NCBI RefSeq assembly: GCF_037975245.1
Contig: NC_092561.1
Location: forward strand, 4,576,001 to 4,640,000
From: Apostichopus japonicus
Taxonomy: Eukaryota > Echinodermata > Holothuroidea > Aspidochirotida > Stichopodidae
Direction of reading: 5' to 3'
DNA: 64,000 nt
The notes below the pieces were generated by a model that did no database searches, was not told the origin of the DNA, and was given only the letters and a program-made list of their open reading frames with translations. This document shows positions 30,251 through 43,320 of the stretch, piece by piece; positions within the stretch are counted from its first letter, which is position 1, and each line of letters opens with the position of its first letter. The position numbers were made by a program, and so were the translations under genes.

Positions 30251-32805
30251 GAAGAAAACATCCAAGATTCTCTCATTTCTAAAGGGTGTTATACAGATGT
30301 TCTACTAAGTCTGTCTAACGCCGCCACTCCCACCCCATCCCCCGACCCCCGCAACCCGACCTCCCCGTCCTTTGTAGCATATTTTCTATACTTAGTAGAA
30401 AAACTATGCTACTACCTTCCAAAGTTTCATGTAAAAGTGTGTGACCTATATCTATGTCACTAGGTATTACTTAGCCAGATAAAGGTAGTTATAAATTAGG
30501 CTAGACTAATGTTTATGAAGAGCAGAGCCGCCAATAGCTATGAAACTGAAGACTGGAGGAAGTCTAAAGTGGAAATGAGCTGGTGTTTTGATGTTTTAAC
30601 TTGTCATAATACTGGTACTTGTGTATTGGAGTACTGTTAACAACATTGAGACTGTGACAGAAAACCAAGAGAATTAATGTATACTACACCCTCCTCACTC
30701 CATCCCAAGTCTCACTATGACATCAAACATTTGGCAAAAAGGTAGCTCCATGCCAATTTACTCCCGTAAAGTGCAAGATAAAGGTCTTAGATATGTTCGG
30801 GATAAGTTCATCACAAGGATCTCCGTTATATAAGTTCATTACGATAGTTTGGATTCCTTCTATTTAATCCTAAGGTATTGTTAGGCTGACACTAAGAATG
30901 GCTTAAATTAATTAACCTTGGTCTAAATATTGTGGTCTTGTCGGTCACAATTACAATTTGAGTGGTTTTTCATAACTTTTATACAAGTTACATCCATGGT
31001 CATCATGCTCCTGACTTACACCATGGGTTTCCTCATTTACATAACTCTAATTAAATGTACCGACACTGTTGTTACACTGATTCAGTAGAGAAATAGCGTT
31101 ACTGTATTGTCTATAGCTACTCGCGCAACAGGTATAAGCATCGAATGTATTGCAATCATAACACTAGGCTGCTATTCAGGTATACTATTGTTGACCCACT
31201 GGTCATTCCGTTTTCACGATTGAGGCTATCGTGTAGGAGATACTGCATTAATTAATTAATAGATGAGGTGGAAATAATAAAGATATTACCTTCCCATAGT
31301 CCGGGTGCTTTCAAATGGATGTATGTTGGTTCTAAAATCAGTATCACATGGTTGTTATGTTCGACTTGTCCCAAAGGGTAATATTCGTCGTTATGCAAAA
31401 ACGCAGAAACTTTGACAAATTGTTTTACTGAGTCTGAGTGGCCATAATGACGAAGTTAGAATTCGTCAGTATGTGAAAACGAGAATGCGCCTTAGATGGA
31501 CATTCGTCAAAAACCAGTCAGAAATAACTGAGAAAATAGACATTTTTTGAACTTCTAACCCGGCTCAATCGATTCTTCACCCTCGAAATAGGTAAGAACA
31601 TTATTTAACTCAATTTCGCCAAAAGTGCATATTCGTCACTACGCCAAAACGGGGACGATATGTCTGCATTTTGTAGCGTCAAGAAGAAAACTTCACTTGC
31701 AAGCAACGGAAAGCTAACTTTTTTTTCAAAGGGCGACACGCGGTTTGGGGCGAGTCTACAATGCCTTTAATAATAAATACTATCTTCGTTGACAAGCTGT
31801 TTAGGTGGGAACTTTGAAACAAGTTTGTCAGTTCCCTGGTTGAATTATAATGAGTGCGAATTACTTCCTTTGTAACATGAATGTATAAAGTTCTGCATAC
31901 ACCGTTCAATGTTTAGCATAATCATTATCCTGACGATATAGACTGAACACACAGTTTGTACGGCGATGTAAACAACTGTGCTATGTAATTGATATCGTGT
32001 ACTTAACAATTACCTGGTAGTCGTACAGTGTGCGGTATCAAACAAGGAACAACACCGCAGTGGTTTCCTTTCCATTGTTGTCCATCATTCACTGCAAAGC
32101 GGAACAGCCTATTCAGTTATTGCCTATAACTGTAGCATATATATCACAAGTTCACACGATACAGCTGGCTGGTTTCTGTCTGTGGTTTATATTTGTTTAT
32201 ATCTGTTTCCTCTAGAACTGTGCTGTAATTAAAAGCCTTTGAAAATAGGAAAAGGATCAGTATCGATACGTACAATGATCATGTTTAAGGTTAACGCCAA
32301 TTAACGTTATGTTATTGTTTGTACTAATTGCTCTGCAAACAAACTAACTTAACGAAACGAAATCGAATCATAGTTTGTTCAACTTCTTGGAAAAGCATGC
32401 ACACACATATTTGGATGTTTGTAACATTCGCCAGGTGGAGATTAACGGGGAAAAAACACCTTTTTTTGTTAGAGTAAATGCAGCGCGGTTTCACCTCTTT
32501 GGCGGTGACCCATTGAATATGAATCTGGTGATAGTGATCATCCGGCAAGCAGCCTTTGGACATTGACCTGGATTCTAAGCGTATTATCGTCGGAATGCAC
32601 TGGATAATATCCGTCACTGGCTGACTGGTGAAAAAAAAAACATATTGTTGTAAAAGGAAATAATAAGCATTTTGCAATAACCAATAAGGTGGAAATTCCA
32701 TTACGTCACTTTCTTAATAGAGCCCCCGAAGGATAGCATATGACTTATGATGACTCAATGAACTATGATATTTGATTGCTGACGCAATTTGAAATGCCGC
32801 ATGGC

Positions 32806-32812
32806 TATAAAA
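32806..32812 (+). promoter_or_regulatory. Candidate TATA box of NERD-ATPase gene B
   Basis: Same TATAAAA context as in copy A, 286 bases before the first ATG. The possible 5'-UTR donor here reads CACCAG|GTGAGA, closer to consensus than GTGATA in copy A. Inferred from conservation only. Confidence 0.35.
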
Positions 32813-33091
32813 TATTATATTACATTTACACAGCAGGAAATTAATAGACAATTAACTTGTCGAGGAATAAAAATGGTGACCCGAAGATTCTTTTATCGTC
32901 CTGTTGATTGGTTGGTTGACTGTTGTTGGTGATTTTAGTTCACCAGGTGAGACAGTGTAACATATGGTGGTATATATATATACTTGAAGGTGGTTGTAAC
33001 GCTTTGTAAACGGTTTTGTGTAAGACACACTGTGTCACTTGATGTTTCCAGGCTTAATAGGCGAAGCTGTTTCGAGAAACAAGCAAATTAA

Positions 33092-33680
33092 ATGATGGAC
33101 GATGAAGACTATGGGGGCAAAGATCTTACTTCAATCTTCAAAGGTAAGAAGATGTAACAATTGATATGGCCAAGTATAGGCCTATGTAGTGATCTATAGA
33201 GAAACTTTGACATAGGCTACACATATTTACTGCGATAAATGTTACCTAAAATTGCATGGTAAGCTCGGATGATATATGTTCTGTTATCTAACTTCATCCA
33301 TTATCTTAACAAAACAGATGATGGTTTTCATATAATCGGACTGTTCCATTTAACAATTGTAAGTAGTCCTAAGTGTAGACAAATATATATGTGAGAAAGC
33401 AATGTATAATGACTACGAAAAGTACTGTACAAAGTCAATGTGCAACGGGAAATCACTTTCATATTCCTATAAAAGTAAGCCTAGTTGTATGTTTCGTGTA
33501 GCTCTATAGTTTCAGGTAAAGTAATATTGTTAAGTATAGTTATTTTTAGTTAATATTGGCTATTACCATTTGTGGCTCGTACGAAAATACGTTAGTAATG
33601 TCTCCGGCATAGGCTATACATAAATATATATATATATATATATAAACATACATATATATAAACATACATATATATATATA

Positions 33681-33747
<67 letters not shown>

Positions 33748-36700
33748 ATCTTCTAGTCATTGCTGAAAAAGGAAATCGAGCAAGAAAATTCTGTTCCATT
33801 GGCGGTGGAGGGTACCAACCATATATGTACACTGTCACTATGATATTGTCCTCAAATCGATCTGAATTTGTATGGTTGCTGTGAACCATTTCAGATCAAA
33901 TCATACCTAAATCAGATTGATTTGAAATTAATAAATAGGAACGCCCATGTATTACACGTTTTACTTTATCCCGTTTCCATTTTGCACATCAGGTCGCTGT
34001 GCTGACATTACCAACATATACATTCCTAAATGCCGGTTTTCGAAGAACGATAATGCAGAAAGTCAAGGGGTTTGTGATTCTGCTGAAAAGTCTTCGGGAG
34101 GCGATGATCGTAGGGTTAGTGTCTGCAAAGACGTAACCCGTAATAATCGAAACCGCAAAACAAAGAAATTAAAAGAAATCGACGTGGACCAGTACAAAGA
34201 TGAATTGCTGGAAACATATTTTCAACACTACAGTAACTTGTGGTCAACATCCCAAAGAGAAGTGATTTTTTTTATTCCATTTAATATTTGAAGAAGGCTT
34301 TGTCAATGGGTAATTCGGCTTCTCAGTCCAGATATAATAATTATGTGACTAAATTTGATTCTATAACTGTTAATAAGAAAAGGCAAACATAGTCTTCCAA
34401 CTTTATATGTACAGTGAATACACGTGTATTACCCTTTAATACCGTTTTGTCCTTTGAAAAGAAATTTGCACTTTGGCCAGTCTAAAATGTTTTGATGTCG
34501 CAATTTTCTCTTAAATGGGCAAAACAGTTACCGAGTGTTGTTTATAATATCTGCATGCAATTTTTTTTAAGAGCTTTGCCTGGACAATTCAATTTCTGTT
34601 GGCAGAGATGTCAATAAGCGTTAATATTTATAAAGGTTGGAGTCTTATATATTCCTGCGTAGTAGTACGGTTGTCCATATATAGGCCCAGTGGCGTAGGA
34701 AGTTACTTTTGAGTGGGGGGGGCTGAAGACTGATGGCCGGCCTAGGGGAGGGGTCTAAGGGGAATTTTTTGCATTTCCAGGTGGCCTCAGATGCAATTTG
34801 GTGAAATATAGCACACTTCAACACCCACTCCATTTTGTAAACTTAATTTTGTATTTTCACCTGGCCTTAGATGCAATTTGGTGCTCCAAATGAGATTTTT
34901 TTTCTCATTTGGAAATGAAAAAGGTTTTTTTTGACTTGCGAAGTGGGGGGGCGGAATGATACTTCCGCCCCTCCACATTTTTCTCTGGGGGGCTGGCGCC
35001 CCCAGCCCCCCCCCCCGGTTCCTACGCCCTTGTAAAGGCCTACGGCCAGGGGCGGACTGGGTCTTAAAATCGGCCCGGGCATATTTCACCTAGACCGGCT
35101 CATTATTCATTGATATGTTACTTACATAGATTGCCGTCCTGGGGGAGGAGTGTAAGGGGAGGGAGACACCCACATTGAGATTTTTTTGAAGGAATGACTA
35201 GATGCAAAATGGTGCTATATTTCTCAATTTTGTAGGTTACAAAATCCTTTCAAAAAGGCCCAATATAATTTCCCAGAAGCAACACTTGATTAAACTGATA
35301 AAAGTTTAAAACGTTAACAAAACTAGACAAAAATATGTTTTAAGACTGGATTTTATTTAGTTTTACAAGCGTTTTGTGACAACATGCTTGAAAAAAGAGG
35401 AAAAGGGTATATAGTCCCCTACACTTACACATAGTGTTGTCGCCCTATTCAATTAGTGTGGGGATCTATTTCGCGAAATCGGTAAACCGGGGACAAATAC
35501 TCAAAGTCGTCGACTTTTACATTCGTTTAATTTGATAACCAAACACCCTACTGTATGTGGGTCATTTTTATTCATACATAATCTCTCAGGACTTGGCTAT
35601 TAATCTAATATAATAAGATTTTACAATTTTTTACTTCGTTTTCTGTAGGACGAGGTGCAGATTAATAAATTCTGTGTTCTCTCCTATTGCTATGTATATG
35701 TCAGAACGCACTTGTATACCTTGTCGTTAAAATATATGCACGGACGGGTTGCCAATAGCACGTTCTTTTGTTACGAACTAACAGACTAACTAACATGGTG
35801 ATTTCATGAGCTGATTACCACAGTTAAGAATAAATTTCTACACAACCCGTCTGTATTCTATTAACTGCTGTGAAAATGGATTTGTAAAATGTAAATGTAA
35901 TTTTTACCAGGCTCCCCAGCCGACCTGCCCACCGGGCCACCGGCCCACCGGGCATTGCCCAATTGCCCGTGTGGCCAGTCCGCCACTACCTACGGCTGTC
36001 CATGAGTTTTAAACTTTCTTTTTCAATTAACACAAACAAAGGATGAAGAATCCGGGGACTCTGCAGATGACTCTGGAGAAGACTCTTCACTCGGCTCTGA
36101 CTTTCCAACTATGAGAGATGTTAGTAAGTAGACCTATGTTGTTTTTGGAATTGTTAATGTAAATTTGCGTTCATCATGATAGCCTGTATTTAAATTGTAA
36201 ATACTTCTTTTTAGTAGTAACGTGAGTCGGATATTCAGCATCGGTAGTTGTGTCAATAAAGTATAGTACGTTATTTTAACATCGGCTTCATACCTGGGCT
36301 GGGGACAAAATGTGTCAATGTATTTAAGTTGTACCGACAAAATTGCTTATGTGAATAATATGCTCGTTTAAATATCGCTTCTAAAGTACCACAAATTATC
36401 ATTTACAAATTCCACAGAACAAAAACACAGGAATTTCAACAAAGCGGTTAAAAGGAAACTAAATGAGGTAAGTGTTAAAGTATCAAGCCAATTCTTATGA
36501 TTGTTTACACAAAGGTTTGTTAATTTCTTTTCTGTTTCCTTTCTAAGAAGAAATTAAGCGGTCAAGTCTTCAGCACAGGAAGGTTTTAAATGAATGACAA
36601 TAACCATATAGAACAGATTCGCCAGGATCTTAAAAGCTAATTATGTGTAAATATTTCTTAATAATATAAATAGACATTATAGGTAATTTCAAATCACTGT

Positions 36701-39700
36701 TGTAATCATTAACCTTCGAGCAGGATAAACTAGATGAAGTTCTTCTATTTTCGTAAACATAAATGGTGTTTATATGCATGGGTTAACCCATTATCGCACT
36801 CATTCTTCTTCTTTTTCTACGGTGTTCACCTACACAGGATGCCATAGTATAATAGTATAATATAATAGTAATAACGACACCAACTTGTTCAAAATATAAC
36901 CTGGCCAAAATGTCTTTCCACAGAATACCTGTATCTTTTACAACTTAGTTGAGTTATACGGTGAAAAGCTTCCAGGGCTGAAAAGCAGTGCGGTTGAAGG
37001 TGATAATATCAAACAAAATTTTAAAGTGAACGTTCGACTGGGTGGCAATGGAATTAGAACTATGCTATGGTCTGAAGCGACACTGGGTTACTTAAATAAA
37101 TTTTACCCGTATGATGGAGTTTATCGGATTCCAGCAGGCTTTGTAGGTGAGGACGAGCTAACAATATTGAAGAAAACAATCGGCAATACAGGTAGAAAGG
37201 TTGCCGAAGAGACAAATATTGATAAACCAGAACCAGTTGAACAAAGCGGAAACGAAACGAGTGCAAGCAGTAAAGGTGTCCAAGAAGAATCTCGAAGAGG
37301 TAATGGTACGGTGTTAACAACTTATGAACACTTAACACTTCGGACCGACGAAGACTTGAAAAGAATGTATTTGAGTGTTCCCATAGAATCAAAGCCAAGT
37401 TTTCAGAGATTTTGCAACAAACGAAGAGGTGACATTGCTGAGGAAGAAGTTCTTAAAAAATTTGAGGAGTGGGGGCGAGATCGTGAGCTGAACATGTTCA
37501 TGTTCGGTGGATATGAGTATAAATCTTTCTTAGCTAACCTCACATCAATACCCAATCAATTATCTAGAAGCGAAGAAGGTGAGTTTGATATTTTAATCAT
37601 TTGCCAACAAATTGGGCTTATCATAGTTGAAGTTAAGAGTACGTTCATAAAGGATGCCACAATGGAAATCCATGAGAACCGGACAGCACCAAACGACGTT
37701 TCACAACAACTGAAGAATACACTTGATCAATTGGTGAAAGGGTGGAAGCAGTTAATGAAAGGAAACTTTATTGCGAGAGAAAAGAACCGCGACTTAAGTT
37801 TTGTGAAGCATATTCCAGCAAGCGCGTTTCTTGTAGTCCCTAACATTTCCAAATCAGGTTTGGATGACATTAAAATATGTCAACATCACCGCAGGTACAT
37901 CGTGTGTAGAGATGATCTTTCTGTAATCCACAGCTGGCTAGACAACCACTTTCCGTGTCTCCGTCGAAAGGATTGTCAAAACGTTCTAACAAAAGATCAA
38001 TACAGGACCTTGGTGTCTCGGTTTGTGGGCCAAGCTTCTGCAGTTGTTGTAGAGACCGAGACAATAAAAAGTACAAATAATAAAATGACCTGCTCATTTA
38101 TGAACCCTGAACAAGAAAGTATCGTTTGTAATAAGTCAACACGAGCCCTCATATTTGGTGATTACGGTACTGGTAAGAGTTTAGTTCTAATGCAAAAGGC
38201 TTTATCCTTATGTAGACCCCCATTTACCAACAATGAACGTATAAGAGCCCATATCATATCTTGTGCTGACGTGTCCAATTTAAAGTTTTGGTATGGTCTG
38301 AGATCATCGCATCAAGCCAAAGCACTGAAATCCCTCATTGGAAAGAATCAACAAGCAGAGCATGTGATTTGCTATGGTTCTTTTCTCGAGTTTTATACCA
38401 AAGCATTAGGAACATATGACGGTCGTGTGAATTTTGATGTTGACATGGTAATTAAAGCATTAAGCACTTTAGTGACAGGACAACGGAAAGACGAAGAAGC
38501 AAAGATCAAAGTGAATGTTGAACATCATTTCTTTTTTGATGAATTTCCGATTCAGCCTTTAAAGAATGATGGATTACACAAATTGTTCAGTTTTTGGGAT
38601 GATTTTAATGAAAAGATTCTGCGAGATCAACAAACAAACATGTTGAGAGAACCGTGCTATCTGTGGTTAAGTGTAGCAACTCATTCACTCGGCGTCGCAC
38701 CGGACGAAGATCCTTCCAAAATACTAGAAAATGTGCTTCATTCACTTCCAGAACGTCTCCTTTACTGTTACCTAAATAAAGTCATGAGAGTTCCCGGGAC
38801 CTTATATAATATGATCAGAAAAATTGAGAAATTCATAGATAAAGGACATGGTCGAAAATCCGATCTTGGCCATAGTGTCGGTGGTATAATGCCAAGGTTG
38901 TATAGGTTACCACAACGTCAGTGTGGAGACGACGAAACCCTCGGCTGTGAGTGCAAATGCAGTAGAGAGAGACTAACAAAGGTTCTCAAACAAATAATGG
39001 ATTCATTAGATGAGGTAGAAGGTACTCCTAAGCTACAGATAACATTGATGTTGTATTACGTCATGTCAAGTAACATGTTTGAGAGAATCCGACAGTTATT
39101 AGAAGATGTTTGCAATGGCTTGTCAATTAAGTTAGAGTGGGACACGATACAATATCATATGAAGGACAAAATAAAGAAGAGATTCACGGATGGTCTGACA
39201 GGTTCACAAGATGGACCAATCAGGGTGGACAATGAAACATGCGAAAATCATTCAGAGAAGACAAACCTGCCGGCAGATCTGTCCGTGCATACTACCAATG
39301 GTGGTAATAAAGGCATCTCATGTAGTCAGACCAATAATGATGATCTAGTCGGTTGTCAACAAGTAACATCGGGAATGCTTCAAGATCTCCACATTGCTGA
39401 TGATGGAAATACAGAGGTAGATAAAGCTGTGTCCTCAAGCTGTCAGAATACAGATGTCAAAAGTAAGGAAGCATCTTCCCGGACCTTACAAGTAGTCGAT
39501 CAGCGAACATTCGCCGGCTGTGAAACATCGGTTTTAATATTCCTCGACCCGTTTGAGATGCGGCATTGGTTTCGTAGAGGAGATGGAACGGGCTCAGGAT
39601 ACCACAGTCTTATCTTTACAAGATGTACAGGCCACTTCATTTTAATAACCTGGCCAAAAGACGAAGCTGGGTTGATGTGGGAGAAACATCTTGAAGAATA

Positions 39701-39857
39701 CAGAGAGGAGGTAAACAGAAGCGATGCCAACAAGAGCTACAAGTATGGGAGATTTCAGTACATCGCGGGTGGTCGGAAGGCACATTTTGATAGTCCAAAG
39801 ACTTGCCTCGATAAGCTCCTTGAAGATAAATGTATTCACAATGTTCAAGTTGAATAA
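33092..39857 (+). CDS. NERD nuclease-like domain + SF1 helicase-like ATPase, copy B (5 exons)
   Basis: Exons: 33092-33143, 33993-34261, 36042-36123, 36418-36467, 36924-39857. Exon lengths equal those of copy A, giving again about 1,128 residues with no stop or indel. Key residues are all kept: NERD E, D, E and K; Walker A GDYGTGKS; Walker B FFFDEF; LNKVMR; TFAGCET; and the four clustered cysteines. By eye about 77 residues differ from copy A, spread over the whole length. Striking patches are SNLKFWYG against SNFKSCYG, DPSKILEN against DPYEKLKN, and the linker before the late motifs. Differences are mostly replacements. The donor after exon 2 reads GTGATT instead of GTGAGT and may be weaker. 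Function as for copy A: predicted nucleic-acid-acting nuclease/ATPase. Whether this copy is expressed is not visible. Confidence 0.82.
33620..33750. repeat. (AT)n/(GT)n microsatellite, copy B
   Basis: Alternating AT with two GTGTGTGT blocks in the first coding intron; counterpart of the purer (AT)n at 13807-13962. Confidence 0.93.
34688..35032. mobile_element. Miniature hAT-like element, copy B
   Basis: Counterpart of 14868-15231. The left flank is TATAGGCC, and the right flank has drifted to TAAAGGCC, so the insertion is old. G and C runs are shorter than in copy A. Confidence 0.87.
35047..35988. mobile_element. Second hAT-like element, copy B
   Basis: Counterpart of 15246-16192. It begins CAGGGGCGGACTGG and ends CCAGTCCGCCACTA, with CCTACGGC on both sides (35039-35046, 35989-35996). 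No transposase frame. Confidence 0.86.
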
Positions 39858-40270
39858 CTTGACAGGTCGACATGCTTTAACATTGTATTAACCGTATAAT
39901 TGGAATATTGCAATATCAACACAGATTGTTATTAAAACTCAATGAAAGGTTAGTCACAATCCATGATTTCTTTCTCCTTTAAGCAGGATTAATTCTGGTA
40001 AACTGTCGATACCATTCCATATATATTTCTCAAATCTATATATACTTATGACTTATTTAATTTTCTTGGCTAGCCCAGTTTCAACACACATAACCATGTT
40101 GAAATAGTTCCAATTTGATTGTTTCATGTTATTATTGGAAGGTGAGAAATTGTCAGGGGGACAAATCGAGGAAGGTATCATGTTTATTTGATCAATTGTC
40201 ATGTTATATTTAGCAATACCATGTAAAGAAAATAGGTGTCCAAATGCATGCAACATCTTTATATATGCAT

Positions 40271-40496
40271 ATAGGTCCTCCTGCAAGCAGAAACTTGCGA
40301 AGAAGCCATCATTGGCTTATCAAAGTCGCAAGCTGACCAAAGTCAGTCTCTTACATTCATATTTAACGTCCATGATTATGAATTGGCAATTGTCAGCAAC
40401 TCTGTAACTGGATGACATACATTAATCTGGGAGTGACTCGAACCGGGGACCTTATGATTGAAAGGCACCGGCATTAACCACTGAGGTAACACTCCT
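40271..40496 (-). mobile_element. tRNA-derived SINE, copy B
   Basis: Counterpart of 20478-20703. It has the same A-box-like and B-box-like words on the minus strand and the same body. Confidence 0.72.
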
Positions 40497-40980
40497 ATAC
40501 TCCTATACTATTTAATCTTTCTATCTACTCTTTAAGGAACATATTCATTTCATTTTCATTCAATTCATTTATTTGTTTCCCCTTAATATACAGGTTTAAT
40601 AGTTTATAGTTACTTACATAAATGCAAAGAAAAATATTAAAAGAGAAAAACTGCCCCCCCCCCTACACTCCCGAGGGAAAAGAAAGAAAGAATGAATGAT
40701 CGTAACATATCAAGAATAAAGAAAATAAGTAAACTGGAAAAAAAGGCACATACCTAAGATCGGAGAACAATGAAAGGAATTTCTTAATAGTTAATTGAAT
40801 AAAATGAGCTAAGATTCTTACTGTACATTATTTATACAAAGGTCTCAAAGGCTTTTAGGAATTATTTACAAATTTTAATTTCTCAAAATCCAGTCACATT
40901 TGGCAATAGGAACCTATGCGTTGTTGGAAAGATATTGTTTAATCATTTGAAAATACGACCTTTAATACAACTGCCATAAC

Positions 40981-41330
40981 TCGCGAGCTGGAACTTCTTC
41001 AAAATAATGCTGCTCGTATAGTTTGTAAGAAAAGGAAAAGAGACCATGTCATACCACTACTGGAATCACTGCATTGGCTACCGATAGATATTCGAGTGAA
41101 GTTCAAAATTAACCTACTCACCTACAAAGCTCTGCACGGTCTCGCCCCCTACTACCTGTCTTGTCTCCTTACTCACCGTACAAACCTAGCAGAACCCTAC
41201 GGTCATCATCGCAGGAAATGCTCAAGGAGAAGAGAACAAGATGCAAGACCGGCGACAGAGCCTTCTCAGTCAGCGCAGCCTCCCAGATTATGGAACCCCT
41301 TACCGAACTCTTATTTTAGATGTGCATTTA
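40981..41330 (+). pseudogene. LINE reverse transcriptase C-terminal relic, copy B
   Basis: Better preserved than copy A. The frame reads ELELLQNNAARIVCKKRKRD, then SLHWLPIDIRVKFKINLL, then YKALHGLAPYYLSCLLTHR, and ends near RLWNPLPN, which is the standard tail of CR1/L2-like LINEs. The 5' part of the element is missing. Confidence 0.8.
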
Positions 41331-42434
41331 CTGTGTAAATGATTGTGTTTTAATTTGTATTGAGTTAATTACGTATGCAAATGTGTCATCCTAGATACAC
41401 TGTAATTTACTTTGCCCATTTGAAATGATTTTGATGAAATCTTCTAGAATTTTGATAGCTTCATGAGTTCAAGGCATGTTATTCTATAAGTAAAATATTA
41501 TTTGATGTTTGAATGTGAGGGATATGACTGATTTTTGACGTTTTGTGTAATTTTCATTCGCGAATAAGTTATAATATTTTTCAGGCTACCAAATTTAGGG
41601 TTCATTTCAAAGCCATGGTCTCCATGCTGGTCAAGGGCTCTTCTGGGGTGATAAGTAGAGGCTTTTGTGCATCCACATCATCTTTGACGCCTCAGTTAAA
41701 AGTCTAACTATAAGCGCATAGAGTAAGCCTTGTACAAACAATACACACAAAAAGTGAGAAACAAATTGCTTTGACTTCAAATTTCTTATTAAATCTTTAA
41801 GAAAAAGTTCCCCCCCCCTTCCCCTCAATCATATCTACTACCAGGTTGCCAACCTCCCTCCTAATACCCCCCATCCCTCCCTCCCTCACCCCATGACCCC
41901 CTATCCATAGCAACATCTTTGTAATGTTAAAGCATATGCTTATTTGAATTAGATGTATAACCACTAGTCCACATCAAGGTTACGACAGTAAAGTAGGACA
42001 ATTTTCAACAAATTAACCCCTCTGTAGTACCCTGCACTATGCCCCTCCCCCAACCCCCATCTGCACTTACCGCCTTGGTATTGGCAAGCTCTGTAATGTA
42101 AACTCGTGACAACATAATATGTACAATAAATAGATCTACAGTCACTAGTCCCTCCATGAAGGTTGTGACAGTGAAAATTAAAATTTCCAACGAGTCAATA
42201 GGCTGCCGCCCACCCCCCCTACCCGGCTACGACAAAATATGGAGAAAACAAAATTACAGACATATTGGTGTTAATTTCTTATAGGGCATATTTTTTTCGT
42301 GCTCGGTGGTGACTCTTGTTGTGGGCCGTAAAATGGGGATGAAATCGGGGGACGAAAATTTGGCTTTGGCACCGTCCCCACCCCCCACACACACACACAA
42401 TTCAAAAAGCTCGCTACACCCCTGAAGAATATTT

Positions 42435-42543
<109 letters not shown>

Positions 42544-43172
42544 GCTATAATTATTGCTATGGAAAAAGGAAAGCAGTCACCATTTGCATACGGAGTAAAC
42601 TCTCTGTATATGAAATATCTTGACCGTGAAAAGTCCACGCCTGGAATATTTCGCGAAATGTTAATAACCAGCCGTGGTGATATACTATACTTATTTTATG
42701 GAGCAAGGAAAAGCCGCTATTTTCATATAGATTAAATTATTCAAGAAAATGGAAGATCTTGACCCTAAAGTGTATGTAATTACTCTATGGAAATTTATAG
42801 GTGGATCATTTTCTTGAAAATGTGGATTATCCGGAAATATGTTCAGTTATAGGCCTTGTATAATATAATTTCTTCTGTGGATCAAGGAAATTTAATGTAC
42901 GTGTCACCATTCCATAACGGATTAAATTCTTTGGGAAACTTCGTACGGATTTAGGCCCTACTAACGCTAAGGTTGCCTAAGATAAATGTCAATTTTTTAA
43001 TTTCCGAGGGCTGTGAATCATTCTCCTACTTATTTGGCTTTTGAAGGGGAAAACGTGATAAGTATTCCCCAAAGTTTTGTAGCTTAGGTCATACAGCTTG
43101 TATATATACACAAACGCGCCCACAGTTGTGTTTCGCCCGGTGGTAATGGCGGACGCTTCCCCATGGCCGCAC

Positions 43173-43320
43173 AGCGGCTTTGCGTTAGCGGTATGATGAG
43201 TCCGCCCTCTATTCTTATATTATGCTCTATGACTCTAACCCAACTCTGACCTACATATAATACAATGGTTCAGTCTTGCGTTACGATGAGTCATATAAGG
43301 CCTAGTATATATATACACAG
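43173..43320. other. Unique sequence after the duplication
   Basis: Short non-coding stretch between copy B and the long-TIR element. Two related words (TTGCGTTAGCGGTATGATGA and TTGCGTTACGATGAGTC) occur about 90 bases apart. Confidence 0.5.

Larger units (their letters stand above)
27237..31657. mobile_element. 4.4-kb insertion with ~27-bp TIRs, only in copy B
   Basis: The left end begins CGTCCCCGTTCTGGCGTAGT and the right end, reverse-complemented, begins CGTCCCCGTTTTGGCGTAGT. The two match over about 27 bases with one change. ATAT flanks both sides (27233-27236, 31658-31661), and copy A has a single ATAT at the empty site (around 11894). Subterminal words such as ATTCGTC(A/G)(C/T)TATG recur near both ends (27450, 27490, 31380, 31460). 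No transposase frame is recognised; the interior holds a decayed LINE and local tandem repeats. The superfamily is unresolved. Confidence 0.85.
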
